From Mucilaginibacter celer (GTDB lineage: Bacteria > Bacteroidota > Bacteroidia > Sphingobacteriales > Sphingobacteriaceae), in assembly GCF_003576455.2 (NCBI RefSeq), contig NZ_CP032869.1, positions 1,550,001-1,614,000 on the forward strand: 64,000 bases of DNA, read 5' to 3'. Both the position numbers and the translations under genes were made by a program. Each line of letters begins with the position of its first letter. Position 1 is the first letter of the stretch. The notes beneath the pieces were generated by a model, which did no database searches, was not told the DNA's origin, and saw only the letters and a program-made list of their open reading frames with translations. Shown in pieces: positions 37,252-45,657 of this stretch.

Positions 37252-38154
37252 ATGAAAGTTTTACAGTTCACTATTCCCGTAGCGCACGATAAAAGCGTAA
37301 TTGCCGAAAAGGTTTCGCAACCCTATTTTTATCCTTATCTGCACCGGCATAAAGAAACCCAGATCACCTGGATTCAGCGTGGCGAGGGTACTTTGATAGC
37401 CGGGAATAACATGCACGACTATACAGCCGGCGACATATTTGTTTTAGGAGCCAACCTGCCCCATGTATTTAAAAGCAACCCGGAATACTTTGTAGGCGAC
37501 GCATCCAAAGGGGTGGAAGCGATGACAATTTTCTTTAACCCCGAAGGAACATTGGCTGCGATGTTCGATCTGCCCGAACTAAAATCGAACAAGATCTTTA
37601 TGCAGCAGCACCAGCAGGGTTTTAAAGTACCGGATGATGTTAACGATAAGGTAGCCCAGCTGATGATCTCGCTTAAAAACGCAGCAGGTACCGATCAGCT
37701 GATCCAGTTTTTGAATTTGGTTAAAGGTTTAAGTAATATCAAAACAAAGCTTGATCCGCTTTCATCATACGGTAATCTGCCTGGCATTACCGAAAATGAA
37801 GGGATCAGGATAGGTAATATTTACAACTTTATTATGCAAAACTACAGCGAAGACATCACGCTGGAGGATGTGGCCAAAGTTGCTTTCATGACGCCCGAAT
37901 CTTTTTGCCGGTATTTCAAAAAACATACTGGGCATACCTTTATTTCCTTCCTGAATGAGATCAGGATCAATGAGGCCTGCAAAAAACTCATTTCGCATAA
38001 ATTTGAAAGTATCAATACCGTGGCTTATAAATGTGGGTTTAAAAGCATTACCAATTTTAACCGCGTATTTAAATGTGTTATCGGTAATTCGCCGAGGGGA
38101 TACCTGGATGCGTATAATAACAACCTCATCAATTTGAACAGGGCAGCGAGTTAA
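37252..38154 (+). CDS. AraC-family regulator of the hydroxyproline gene set (probable)
   Basis: A 300-residue regulator. Residues about 20-90 form a cupin-type ligand domain (YFYPYLHRHKETQITWIQRGEGTL, YTAGDIFVLGANLPHVF). Residues about 195-290 carry the two helix-turn-helix motifs (ITLEDVAKVAFMTPESFCRYFKKHTG and INTVAYKCGFKSITNFNRVFKCVIG). It stands alone between a terminator and the DUF885 gene (47-base gap), so it is probably co-transcribed with the latter. Its place in the middle of the hydroxyproline genes suggests that it senses a pathway compound and activates them. I saw no experimental-style evidence for its operator. Confidence 0.85.
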   Translation: MKVLQFTIPVAHDKSVIAEKVSQPYFYPYLHRHKETQITWIQRGEGTLIAGNNMHDYTAGDIFVLGANLPHVFKSNPEYFVGDASKGVEAMTIFFNPEGTLAAMFDLPELKSNKIFMQQHQQGFKVPDDVNDKVAQLMISLKNAAGTDQLIQFLNLVKGLSNIKTKLDPLSSYGNLPGITENEGIRIGNIYNFIMQNYSEDITLEDVAKVAFMTPESFCRYFKKHTGHTFISFLNEIRINEACKKLISHKFESINTVAYKCGFKSITNFNRVFKCVIGNSPRGYLDAYNNNLINLNRAAS

Positions 38155-38201
38155 CGGGGGTACCCGAAATATCTTTCTTCAAAAAAACTAAAATTTAAAA
38201 A

Positions 38202-39998
38202 GTGATTAAAAACTTAAAGGGACATGTTGTGTCCTTAGCAGCCATTGCTTTGCTTATTCCGGCGTTTAATGCCAATGCCCAAACTGCCGTTCCGGCAAGT
38301 ATTTACGAACAATCCAGCGAAATGGCGGGTACCATTATTCAATACGGGCAGGATATGAATGCCGTACATGATTTTTATTCGCCCTACAGCGTTAATGAGC
38401 ATGCTGAATATCAGTATAAGATCAATGTGCTTAACTCGCCCGAACAGCGTAAGCGTTTGCTGGAGACTGATAATGATTACCTTAAAAAACTGGAGCAGGT
38501 TGATTTTAATGCGATGAGCATTTATGGTAAGGTGGATTATATCCTGCTCAAAAAACGTATCAACTATGATATCGATGACCTGAAAAAAGAGGGCGAACAA
38601 TACGCACAGATCACCAAATACCTGAGCTGCGCCGATGGCATCTACAACCTTGAAAAACTCCGCCGCCGCGGAACATTTGTTGCTGGGCAGAAGGTAGCCG
38701 CCTCGCTCGATACCGTTCTGAAACAGATAAAAGCCGATACTGCTGCAATAAATAAAGTAGCCAATATTGATATGCCCCTGGCCCGGATGCTAAAAGAAGC
38801 TTTGCTGGGTTTAAAAGGGCGATTAAGAGATTTTTATGGTTTCTATAATACCTTCGATCCGGCCTTTACCTGGTGGGTGCCCGAACCTTATAAAGCGGTA
38901 AATAATGCCTTACAGGCCTATGCCGATCAGGCTTTAGCCAAAGGCAAGGTAAACACCACTCAAAAGCCGGATGCCAGCGGTATAAAAGGTGTGCCTATCG
39001 GCCGGGAGGATTTAATCCGCCAGTTGCGTACAGAAATGATCCCGTACACGCCCGAAGAACTCATCGCGTTAGCCAACAAAGAATTTGCCTGGTGCGATAA
39101 GGAAATGTTAAAGGCATCGCAGGAAATGGGTTTTGGCAACGACTGGAAAAAGGCACTTGAAAAAGTGAAGAACAGCTATGTGCCGGTGGGCCATCAGCCC
39201 GAATTAATTGTGAAATTATATAATGATGCCTTGAGCTTCATTAAACAACGCGACCTGATCACCATACCACCACTTGCCGAAGAAACCTGGGGCATGGTAA
39301 TGATGTCGCCCGAGCGGCAGTTGGTTAACCCGTTTTTTACCGGCGGCAAGGAGATCAGCATTTCGTACCCAACCAACACCATGGCGGCTGGCGATAAGTT
39401 GATGAGCATGCGCGGTAATAACCCTTATTTTTCGAGAGGGACGGTTCAGCACGAGCTTATCCCGGGCCATAACCTGCAATATTTTATGAATAGCAGGTAC
39501 AAAGCCTACCGCCAGGATTTTTCGACCCCATTTGCCACCGAGGGTTGGGCGCTATATTGGGAGTTATTATTGTACGATAAAGGTTTTGCTCAAACGCCCG
39601 AAGAGCGCGTAGGCATGCTGTTTTGGCGCATGCACCGTTGCGCAAGGATCATCTTTTCGCTTAATTACCACTTAGGCAAATGGACGCCGCAACAATGCAT
39701 CGACTTTTTGATAGATAGGGTGGGGCATGAAAAGGCGAATGCCGAAGGCGAGGTTAGGCGCTCGTTTGAAGGTGGTTATAGCCCGCTTTACCAGGTGGCT
39801 TATCTTACCGGTGGCCTGCAAATTATGTCGTTAAAGCGCGAGTTGGTGGATAGCGGTAAAATGAGCTATAAGCAGTTTCATGATGCGGTAATGAAGGAGA
39901 ACCTGATTCCGATAGAGATGATCAGAGCAACGTTAACCAACCAGTCCTTAACACGCGATTTTAGCACGAGCTGGAAATTTTATGATTTCGGGAAATAG
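38202..39998 (+). CDS. DUF885 putative zinc metallopeptidase, exported
   Basis: A 598-residue protein that starts with GTG. The signal peptide ends NANAQ (residue about 27). It belongs to the DUF885 (PF05960) family of the gluzincin-like clan: the motif HELIPGH is at 417-423 and a second glutamate lies at 447 in FATEGWALYW. The rest is helical, including TWWVPEPYKAVNNAL and RMHRCARIIFSLNYHLG. These features suggest a periplasmic peptidase. Placed among hydroxyproline genes and after a SusC/SusD pair, it could trim imported hydroxyproline peptides. That role is inference, since the family's substrates are poorly known. Confidence 0.78.
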   Translation: MIKNLKGHVVSLAAIALLIPAFNANAQTAVPASIYEQSSEMAGTIIQYGQDMNAVHDFYSPYSVNEHAEYQYKINVLNSPEQRKRLLETDNDYLKKLEQVDFNAMSIYGKVDYILLKKRINYDIDDLKKEGEQYAQITKYLSCADGIYNLEKLRRRGTFVAGQKVAASLDTVLKQIKADTAAINKVANIDMPLARMLKEALLGLKGRLRDFYGFYNTFDPAFTWWVPEPYKAVNNALQAYADQALAKGKVNTTQKPDASGIKGVPIGREDLIRQLRTEMIPYTPEELIALANKEFAWCDKEMLKASQEMGFGNDWKKALEKVKNSYVPVGHQPELIVKLYNDALSFIKQRDLITIPPLAEETWGMVMMSPERQLVNPFFTGGKEISISYPTNTMAAGDKLMSMRGNNPYFSRGTVQHELIPGHNLQYFMNSRYKAYRQDFSTPFATEGWALYWELLLYDKGFAQTPEERVGMLFWRMHRCARIIFSLNYHLGKWTPQQCIDFLIDRVGHEKANAEGEVRRSFEGGYSPLYQVAYLTGGLQIMSLKRELVDSGKMSYKQFHDAVMKENLIPIEMIRATLTNQSLTRDFSTSWKFYDFGK

Positions 39999-40014
39999 CA
40001 TGGTTTAGATTTTT

Positions 40015-40530
40015 AAGAACGCAAAGGTTTTTTGTGGATAGTTGGTGAGTTTTAGGCACGCAAAGACGCGAAGACGCAAAGATTTTTTGTGGATAGTTGG
40101 TGAGTTTTAAGCGCGCAAAGAGGCTAAGGCGCAAAGATTTTTTGTGGATGGTTGGTGAGTTTTAAGTGCGCAAAGAGGCTAAGGCGCAAAGGTTTTTTGT
40201 GGATAGTTGGTGAGTTTTAAGTGCGCAAAGAGGCTAAGGCGCAAAGGTCTTTTTTGTGGATAGTTGGTAAGTTTTAAGCACGCAAAGATGCTAAGGCGCA
40301 AAGGTTTTTTGTGGATAGTTGGTGAGTTTTAAGTGCGCAAAGAGGCTAAGGCGCAAAGGTTTTTTGTGGATAGTTGGTGAGTTTTAAGTGCGCAAAGAGG
40401 CTAAGGCGCAAAGGTTTTTTGTGGATAGTTGGTTAGTTTTAAGTGCGCAAAGAGGCTAAGGCGCAAAGGTTTTTTGTGGATAGTTGGTGAGTTTTAGGCA
40501 CGCAAAGATGCTAAGACGCAAGGGTTTTGA
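40015..40530. repeat. Tandem array of about nine 55-bp units
   Basis: The word GTGGATAG (or GTGGATGG once) starts at 40034, 40089, 40144, 40199, 40256, 40311, 40366, 40421 and 40476, giving a period of 55 bases with a single 57-base step. A unit reads roughly GTGGATAGTTGGTGAGTTTT, then AAGTGCGCAAAGAGGCTAAG, then GCGCAAAGGTTTTTT. Units are nearly identical; the first and last differ most. There are no unique spacers, so it is not CRISPR. The gap between genes is 39999-40748 and has no coding content. Confidence 0.9.
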
Positions 40531-40575
40531 TAGCGATTGTTAAACCCTTCTTTGCGTCTTGCCGTCTTTGTGTGT
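40499..40575. repeat. Inverted copy closing the tandem array
   Basis: The last unit (CACGCAAAGATGCTAAGACG, then CAAGGGTTT) is mirrored after a short loop by AAACCCTTCTTTGCGTCTTG followed by CCGTCTTTGTGTG. The arms are imperfect, with one small gap, but extend almost 30 bases, so the tandem array ends in a large stem-loop. Confidence 0.75.
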
Positions 40576-40691
40576 AAATAAATCGTGGGGTGTTCATTTT
40601 TTGACAGATTACTCCTTTGTGTGCCAAAAACAGGATAAAATACTGCTAATTGTTGATAGGAAATTTTTATTCGGCTTAGTTGGCAGTTAGA

Positions 40692-40699
40692 TATCTTTG
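40692..40699 (+). promoter_or_regulatory. -7 box before the aldehyde dehydrogenase gene
   Basis: TATCTTTG (followed by C) is an exact TAnnTTTG match 49 bases before ATG 40749. No good -33 box is present at the right distance. Transcription would start near 40706, which supports ATG 40749 rather than TTG 40710 as the start codon. Confidence 0.4.
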
Positions 40700-40748
40700 C
40701 TAACACAAATTGTATATATTCATACCTTTTATAAAAAGATCCTCTGCC

Positions 40749-42233
40749 ATGGCTAACAACTTTAAAGAACCAAGCGTTGACGAAATAAACCAGGTAATGC
40801 AGCAGGCGCAAACCGCGTTTGAGGCTTATCAGAAAACAAGTGTTGAAGAAAAAAGCGTTTTTTTAGAAACCATTGCTAATGAGATTGAGGCTTTGGGCGA
40901 AGATTTATTGCAAAAAGCATCCGAAGAAACCAACCTACCGCTACCCCGTCTTGCTGGCGAACGCGCCCGTACCACTGGGCAGTTGCGTATGTTTGCGGGT
41001 ATGCTACGCGAGGGCAGTTGGGTTGAAGCCACTATCGATACCGCTTTACCTGATAGAACGCCTTTGCCAAAACCGGATCTGCGTAAAATGCTGGTGCCGC
41101 TTGGCCCGGTAGTTGTTTTTGGGGCAAGTAATTTTCCGTTTGCTTATTCAACAGCGGGCGGCGATACTGCAAGTGCTTTGGCCGGAGGCTGTTCGGTAGT
41201 GGTAAAAGCGCATCCGGCGCATGCCGAAACTTCGGAGATGGTTTACAGTGCTATCAAAAAGGCAATTGCCGCCTGCAATATGCCCGAACATATTTTTCAA
41301 CATGTGCACGGCACCTCATTTGAAAGCGGCAGGGCTTTGGTTCAGGCCGATGATACCGCTGCTGTAGGCTTTACCGGTTCTACGGCCGGCGGTTTGGCGC
41401 TTTTGCAATATTCATCGCAACGCAAAAAACCGATTCCCGTATTTTCGGAAATGGGTAGTACAAACCCGGTTGTATTTTTGCCGGATACACTAAATAAAAA
41501 TGCCGCCGAGCTGGCTGCATTATACACCGGATCAATAACACTGGGTATGGGGCAGTTTTGCACCAACCCGGGTTTAATGCTGGCTGTAGAAAGCGAGAGC
41601 GTACATAATTTTATTAATTTATTGGGTGACGGAATTGAAGGTGTTAAACCGGCTAAAATGCTGCACGCCGGCATCCACGCTGCCTACCAAAAAAAGAGTG
41701 CTGCCGCGCTTGAACAGGTTGGTGTAACCGAAATTAACCGGTCGGCAACAGAAGCATCGGATATTGAAGCCAGTCCGGTTGTTGCAACGGTTAGCGGCGA
41801 AGCCTTTTTACAAAATCCCTTGCTGCACGAAGAGGTTTTCGGCCCTTATTCATTAATGGTTATCTGCCACGATGAAGCCGAATTGATTAAAGTGCTAAAA
41901 TCCGTATCGGGCCAGCTTACTACCACGGTAATGGGTACTGATAATGATTTTGCAAACCACGCCGCATTGTTACAATTGTTACCATCAATTGCCGGCAGGG
42001 TATTATTTAACGGCGTACCAACGGGCGTTGAGGTTTGCGCCAGCATGGTACATGGCGGTCCGTTTCCGGCCACTACTGATAGCCGCTTTACAGCCGTAGG
42101 TATTAACTCGGTAAAAAGATGGGTACGCCCGGTGTGTTTCCAAAATTGCCCGGATAATTTGTTGCCGCTGGCCTTGCAACAAGGCAACCCGCTGGGAATA
42201 TGGCGTTTGTTTGATGGCGATTGGAAGAAATAG
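40749..42233 (+). CDS. Aldehyde dehydrogenase, likely alpha-ketoglutarate semialdehyde dehydrogenase
   Basis: From ATG 40749 the protein has 494 residues; a TTG at 40710 would add 13 residues of poor fit (MYIFIPFIKRSSA). The ALDH catalytic pair is present: Glu234 in FSEMGSTNPV and Cys271 in GQFCTNPG, plus the FGASNFPFAYS cofactor loop and VVKAHPAHAETS. This subfamily (often annotated NADP-dependent aldehyde dehydrogenase) contains the alpha-ketoglutarate semialdehyde dehydrogenases that finish hydroxyproline and pentose/uronate oxidation. With the epimerase, oxidoreductase and deaminase in the same region, it would give 2-oxoglutarate. It is separated from the others by the 55-bp array and has its own promoter-like box. 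Confidence 0.85.
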   Translation: MANNFKEPSVDEINQVMQQAQTAFEAYQKTSVEEKSVFLETIANEIEALGEDLLQKASEETNLPLPRLAGERARTTGQLRMFAGMLREGSWVEATIDTALPDRTPLPKPDLRKMLVPLGPVVVFGASNFPFAYSTAGGDTASALAGGCSVVVKAHPAHAETSEMVYSAIKKAIAACNMPEHIFQHVHGTSFESGRALVQADDTAAVGFTGSTAGGLALLQYSSQRKKPIPVFSEMGSTNPVVFLPDTLNKNAAELAALYTGSITLGMGQFCTNPGLMLAVESESVHNFINLLGDGIEGVKPAKMLHAGIHAAYQKKSAAALEQVGVTEINRSATEASDIEASPVVATVSGEAFLQNPLLHEEVFGPYSLMVICHDEAELIKVLKSVSGQLTTTVMGTDNDFANHAALLQLLPSIAGRVLFNGVPTGVEVCASMVHGGPFPATTDSRFTAVGINSVKRWVRPVCFQNCPDNLLPLALQQGNPLGIWRLFDGDWKK

Positions 42234-42247
42234 ATTTTAAATAATAA

Positions 42248-42287
42248 AAAAAAGTCCCGCTTCGGTAATAGCCGTCGGGACTTTTTT
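42248..42287. terminator. Bidirectional terminator between convergent genes
   Basis: The arms AAAAAAGTCCCG (42248-42259) and CGGGACTTTTTT (42276-42287) are perfect complements. Runs of A on one side and T on the other let it serve both the aldehyde dehydrogenase (+) and the metallophosphoesterase (-). Confidence 0.85.
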
Positions 42288-42297
42288 ATTGAATAAA

Positions 42298-43461
42298 TCA
42301 CTTCCTTTTCAGGGTAATTACAGCAATTTCAGGCCACATGCCTATCCGGCCTTTCAAACCCAAAAAGCCGAAGCCCCGGTTTACATACAGGTACAGCCCG
42401 CTTTTTTCATACAGCCCGGCCCATTGTTTATAAATGTATTTGATGGGGCTCCATTTAAAACCAAACAGCTCAAATCCAAATTGTGCGCCGTGGGTATGCC
42501 CGGATAGCGTAAGATGGATAGGATGGCGATGGCCTAAGGTAACCGCGTCCCAATGCGACGGATCGTGAGACATCAGGATTTTAAATCCTTCATCCGGAAC
42601 TTCGGCTGTGGCTTTGTCCAGGTCGCCATATTTGTGGAATCCGCCCTTGCCCCAGTTTTCAACGCCGATGAGCGAGATGGCTTCGTTTTCCTTACGGATA
42701 GGGGTATGTTCGTTCAATAACAGTTTAAATCCAATTTCCCCGTGCACTTCCTTCAGGCGTTTAAGATTAGCCTGCTGATCATGCTTGCTTTCCCATTGTA
42801 TGTAATCGCCGTAATCGTGGTTACCCAAAACCGAATATTTGCCATAAGGTGCTTTCAGTTTCGAAAAAGCGGGGATCCACGGGTCCATTTCACTGGCCTG
42901 GTTATTTACCAGGTCGCCGGTAAACAATATCACATCACTTTGCTGGGCGTTAACCAGGTCGAGGCCTTTTTGCACACCTTTGGCATCGCTAAAGCTGCCC
43001 GAGTGGATATCTGATAATTGGGTAATGGTAAACCCATCAAACTTTTCGGGCAGATTGTCAAAAAATAAAGTTTCGCGGCGTACTTTATAGTAATGCCGCC
43101 CGCGGGTAATGCCGAACAGCAATATGCCGAAAAAAGCAAAGGCTATCATCATCACAAATTCACTTACAGCATAGCTACGAGGCGGAAAACCGCGAAACAG
43201 CCGGGTAATATCTTCAAGCAACAATATTACCGAGCCAACAAGTTTCGGTACAAAGGATAACAGCATCAAAGCCATCAGCCACGAAATAAATCTGCGGCTC
43301 CGGGCAAAGGCGCTGATTACTATAGCGCCTGTTAGCAAGGCATCAAACAGCCAGTAAAACAAACCTATATTTTGATTTAGCCCAAGCGTTTGGATCGCTT
43401 TAAAAAAATAAATATCAATAATAAGCCATAACAAAATAATGGCGGGAATACGTGTTCTCAT
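42298..43461 (-). CDS. Membrane-anchored metallophosphoesterase
   Basis: A 387-residue protein. Residues 1-130 hold about four membrane helices (IPAIILLWLIIDIYFF, LLTGAIVISAFA, WLMALMLLSFVPKLVG, VMMIAFAFFGILLFG). A calcineurin-like phosphoesterase domain follows with all metal-binding motifs: LSDIHSG, FTGDLVNN, GNHDYG, LMSHDP and SGHTHGAQ. It resembles the YkuE/YaeI group, whose members act on lipid substrates such as UDP-diacylglucosamine. The actual substrate here is unknown. It is convergent with the aldehyde dehydrogenase and divergent from the SDR gene. Confidence 0.88.
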   Translation of the reverse strand: MRTRIPAIILLWLIIDIYFFKAIQTLGLNQNIGLFYWLFDALLTGAIVISAFARSRRFISWLMALMLLSFVPKLVGSVILLLEDITRLFRGFPPRSYAVSEFVMMIAFAFFGILLFGITRGRHYYKVRRETLFFDNLPEKFDGFTITQLSDIHSGSFSDAKGVQKGLDLVNAQQSDVILFTGDLVNNQASEMDPWIPAFSKLKAPYGKYSVLGNHDYGDYIQWESKHDQQANLKRLKEVHGEIGFKLLLNEHTPIRKENEAISLIGVENWGKGGFHKYGDLDKATAEVPDEGFKILMSHDPSHWDAVTLGHRHPIHLTLSGHTHGAQFGFELFGFKWSPIKYIYKQWAGLYEKSGLYLYVNRGFGFLGLKGRIGMWPEIAVITLKRK

Positions 43462-43610
43462 ACGGAGGTACGACGAGCAGACTCACAAAATATTTTAAAA
43501 AGCTTTTTTCGTGATGATTGGATGACTGAAGCAATCGTGTAATCAGAAAATTGACGTTCTGAGCAAAGTAAATTGACGTTTTAAACAAAGCTGCTTTTTA
43601 ACGGCCCGCC

Positions 43611-43618
43611 TAACTTTG
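43611..43618 (+). promoter_or_regulatory. -7 box before the SDR gene
   Basis: TAACTTTG is an exact TAnnTTTG match 12 bases before the first ATG (43631) and 21 before the next in-frame ATG (43640). The short leader makes the second ATG (MKLKDNYNG) a reasonable alternative start. No convincing -33 box was found. Confidence 0.35.
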
Positions 43619-43630
43619 GCTGTATAAAAA

Positions 43631-44662
43631 ATGATAAAAATGAAACTGAAAGATAATTACAACGGAGCACTGCAGATGTCTTTAAATTCGGGCTTTGGTG
43701 CTGCATCAACCACAACAGATGTTATAAACGGAATTGATTTACAGGGTAAAATAATTATAGTTACCGGTGGCTATGCCGGTATAGGCCTCGAAGCAGTAAA
43801 AACTTTTGTAAACGCAGGAGCCAAAGTTACCGTGCCGGCCCGCGACGTTAAAAAAGCAGCCGCAAACCTGGATGGATTACCCAATGTAACCATTGCCCAA
43901 ATGGACCTGATGGATCAGGAATCGGTTATCAGGTTTGCAGATGAATTTTTGGCGGTTAACAATATCCTCCATATTTTGGTTAACAATGCCGGTATTATGT
44001 GGGTACCTTTACAATACAACAACAAAGGATATGAATCGCAGCTGGCAACCAATCACCTTGGGCATTTTGTATTAACAGCTAAACTTTGGCCGGCTTTAAA
44101 AAAGGCTGATGGCGCGAGGGTAATCAACGTTTCATCGTACGGGCACCAAATCTCACCGTTTAATTTTGACGATCCTAATTTTTTAGTAGGGGCGTACGAA
44201 ACATTGCAAGGCTACGGCCGGTCAAAATCGGCCAATAATTTGTTTTCGGTTGAGCTTGACCACCGGGCTAAAGATTTCGGGGTAAGGGCTTATTCATTAC
44301 ATCCCGGTTCGGTACTGGGTACCGATCTGGGTAGGGTAGCCCCGATGGTTTTGTTTCAGCAAATGGGTACGCACGATGAAAACGGCGAAATTTTCCCGGA
44401 AGTGGCAGCTAAACTTAAAAACCTTGAGCAAGGCGCAGCTACTACTGTTTGGTGCGCTACCAGCCCGCTGTTAAACAACGTAGGTGGAGTATATTGCGAA
44501 AACGTCGATGTAGCTGTGCTGGATAACGGAGATATCGAACATAACTTTGCTGATCCGGCAACCTTATATGGCGTAAAGCCCTACTCGGTGGATGCCGGGA
44601 ATGCAACGAAACTCTGGAGTTTATCTGAAGAAATGACCGGAATCCTTTTCCCCGTAAATTAA
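43631..44662 (+). CDS. Short-chain dehydrogenase/reductase
   Basis: A 343-residue SDR. The cofactor motif is TGGYAGIG near residue 46-53, the structural motif is NNAG (near 120), and the active site is Ser in NVSSYG plus YGRSK. It matches the long WW-domain oxidoreductase/retinol-dehydrogenase-like SDRs, which reduce or oxidise diverse alcohols with NAD(P). An AraC regulator gene begins 72 bases after its stop, behind a terminator. The pair may be regulator and target, but the substrate is not readable from the sequence. Confidence 0.87.
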   Translation: MIKMKLKDNYNGALQMSLNSGFGAASTTTDVINGIDLQGKIIIVTGGYAGIGLEAVKTFVNAGAKVTVPARDVKKAAANLDGLPNVTIAQMDLMDQESVIRFADEFLAVNNILHILVNNAGIMWVPLQYNNKGYESQLATNHLGHFVLTAKLWPALKKADGARVINVSSYGHQISPFNFDDPNFLVGAYETLQGYGRSKSANNLFSVELDHRAKDFGVRAYSLHPGSVLGTDLGRVAPMVLFQQMGTHDENGEIFPEVAAKLKNLEQGAATTVWCATSPLLNNVGGVYCENVDVAVLDNGDIEHNFADPATLYGVKPYSVDAGNATKLWSLSEEMTGILFPVN

Positions 44663-44676
44663 TACCCCGTTTTTAA

Positions 44677-44708
44677 TAACAAGCCGGAGACATTTATCCG
44701 GCTTGTTA
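44677..44708 (+). terminator. Intrinsic terminator after the SDR gene
   Basis: Perfect 12-bp arms TAACAAGCCGGA (44677-44688) and TCCGGCTTGTTA (44697-44708) around an 8-base loop, followed by TATTTTG. It separates the SDR gene from the AraC gene. Confidence 0.8.
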
Positions 44709-44734
44709 TATTTTGTACTTTTACTACCGTACTT

Positions 44735-45550
44735 ATGGAGTTTGAAACAAAATATATCACCGCTGATATTAAATTATCCGAGTTTAAGGGCAATACCTTT
44801 AAAACCGAGGTAATGTTTGAGCATCACATCCTGGTTTGGTTCATTTCGGGCGAAACCAAAATTATCCAGGCCGATGGTACGTATATTTTCAATGCCGGCG
44901 ATATTTTCCTTATTCCCCGTAACCAGCTGGCCACGGTTATCAATTACCCAAAGGATGGCTTGCCGCACAAGGCTGTAGCCATGCATCTCACCAAACAGCG
45001 GTTAAAGGATTTTTATTCGCGGCATAAGCCCGCGGGCCGTTTACAGCCTCTGCAAAAGGTTTACAGTTTTCCAAAACGTCCCTTATTGCAAAGCTGCCTT
45101 GCCTCGCTTATTCCATATTTCGATCTGGGCAAAAACCTGCCGGCCGAAATAGCATCCATTAAAATTGAAGAAGCCATCAGCATATTAAGATCAATTGATA
45201 AGGATGTTGACGGTTTGCTGGCTAATTTTGATGAGCCGGGCAAAATTAACCTTACCGAATTTATGGAGCGGCACTTTATGTTTAATATGACGCTTGATAG
45301 GTTTGGCTACCTAACCGGGCGCAGCCTGGCCACTTTCAGGCGCGATTTTAAAAAGGCTTTTAACAGCACTCCGCAAAAATGGCTTACCGAAAAACGGCTC
45401 GAATTAGCCCACTATCAAATAGCCGAAAAAAAGCAGAAACCTGTAGAGGTATATATTGAAGCAGGCTTTGAAAATCTTTCTCATTTTTCGTACGCCTTTA
45501 AAAATCACTTCGGCTATTCGCCAAATACATTAATTGGCAGGCAGAGATAA
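44735..45550 (+). CDS. AraC-family transcriptional regulator
   Basis: A 271-residue regulator with an AraC-type cupin domain (FEHHILVWFISGETKIIQADGTYIFNAGDIFLIPRN) and a C-terminal double helix-turn-helix (MTLDRFGYLTGRSLATFRRDFKKAF and KPVEVYIEAGFENLSHFSYAFKNHFGYSP). It resembles the ExsA-like AraC proteins that are widespread in Bacteroidota. It follows the SDR gene and precedes the PAS sensor gene by 107 bases. Target genes are unknown; the SDR next door is the obvious candidate. Confidence 0.87.
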   Translation: MEFETKYITADIKLSEFKGNTFKTEVMFEHHILVWFISGETKIIQADGTYIFNAGDIFLIPRNQLATVINYPKDGLPHKAVAMHLTKQRLKDFYSRHKPAGRLQPLQKVYSFPKRPLLQSCLASLIPYFDLGKNLPAEIASIKIEEAISILRSIDKDVDGLLANFDEPGKINLTEFMERHFMFNMTLDRFGYLTGRSLATFRRDFKKAFNSTPQKWLTEKRLELAHYQIAEKKQKPVEVYIEAGFENLSHFSYAFKNHFGYSPNTLIGRQR

Positions 45551-45657
45551 GACCTTATAATAAGAAAAAAATATTTTTCGCCTACGATGCATGTATGAAT
45601 GACGGTTTTACATCATCGGGTTGTAACCAAAGCCCGGCTTAACCGTATAATAACGCA

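Noticed and set aside
40015..40530. CRISPR array
   Set aside because: The 55-base units are contiguous and near identical with no unique spacers, and no cas genes are present.
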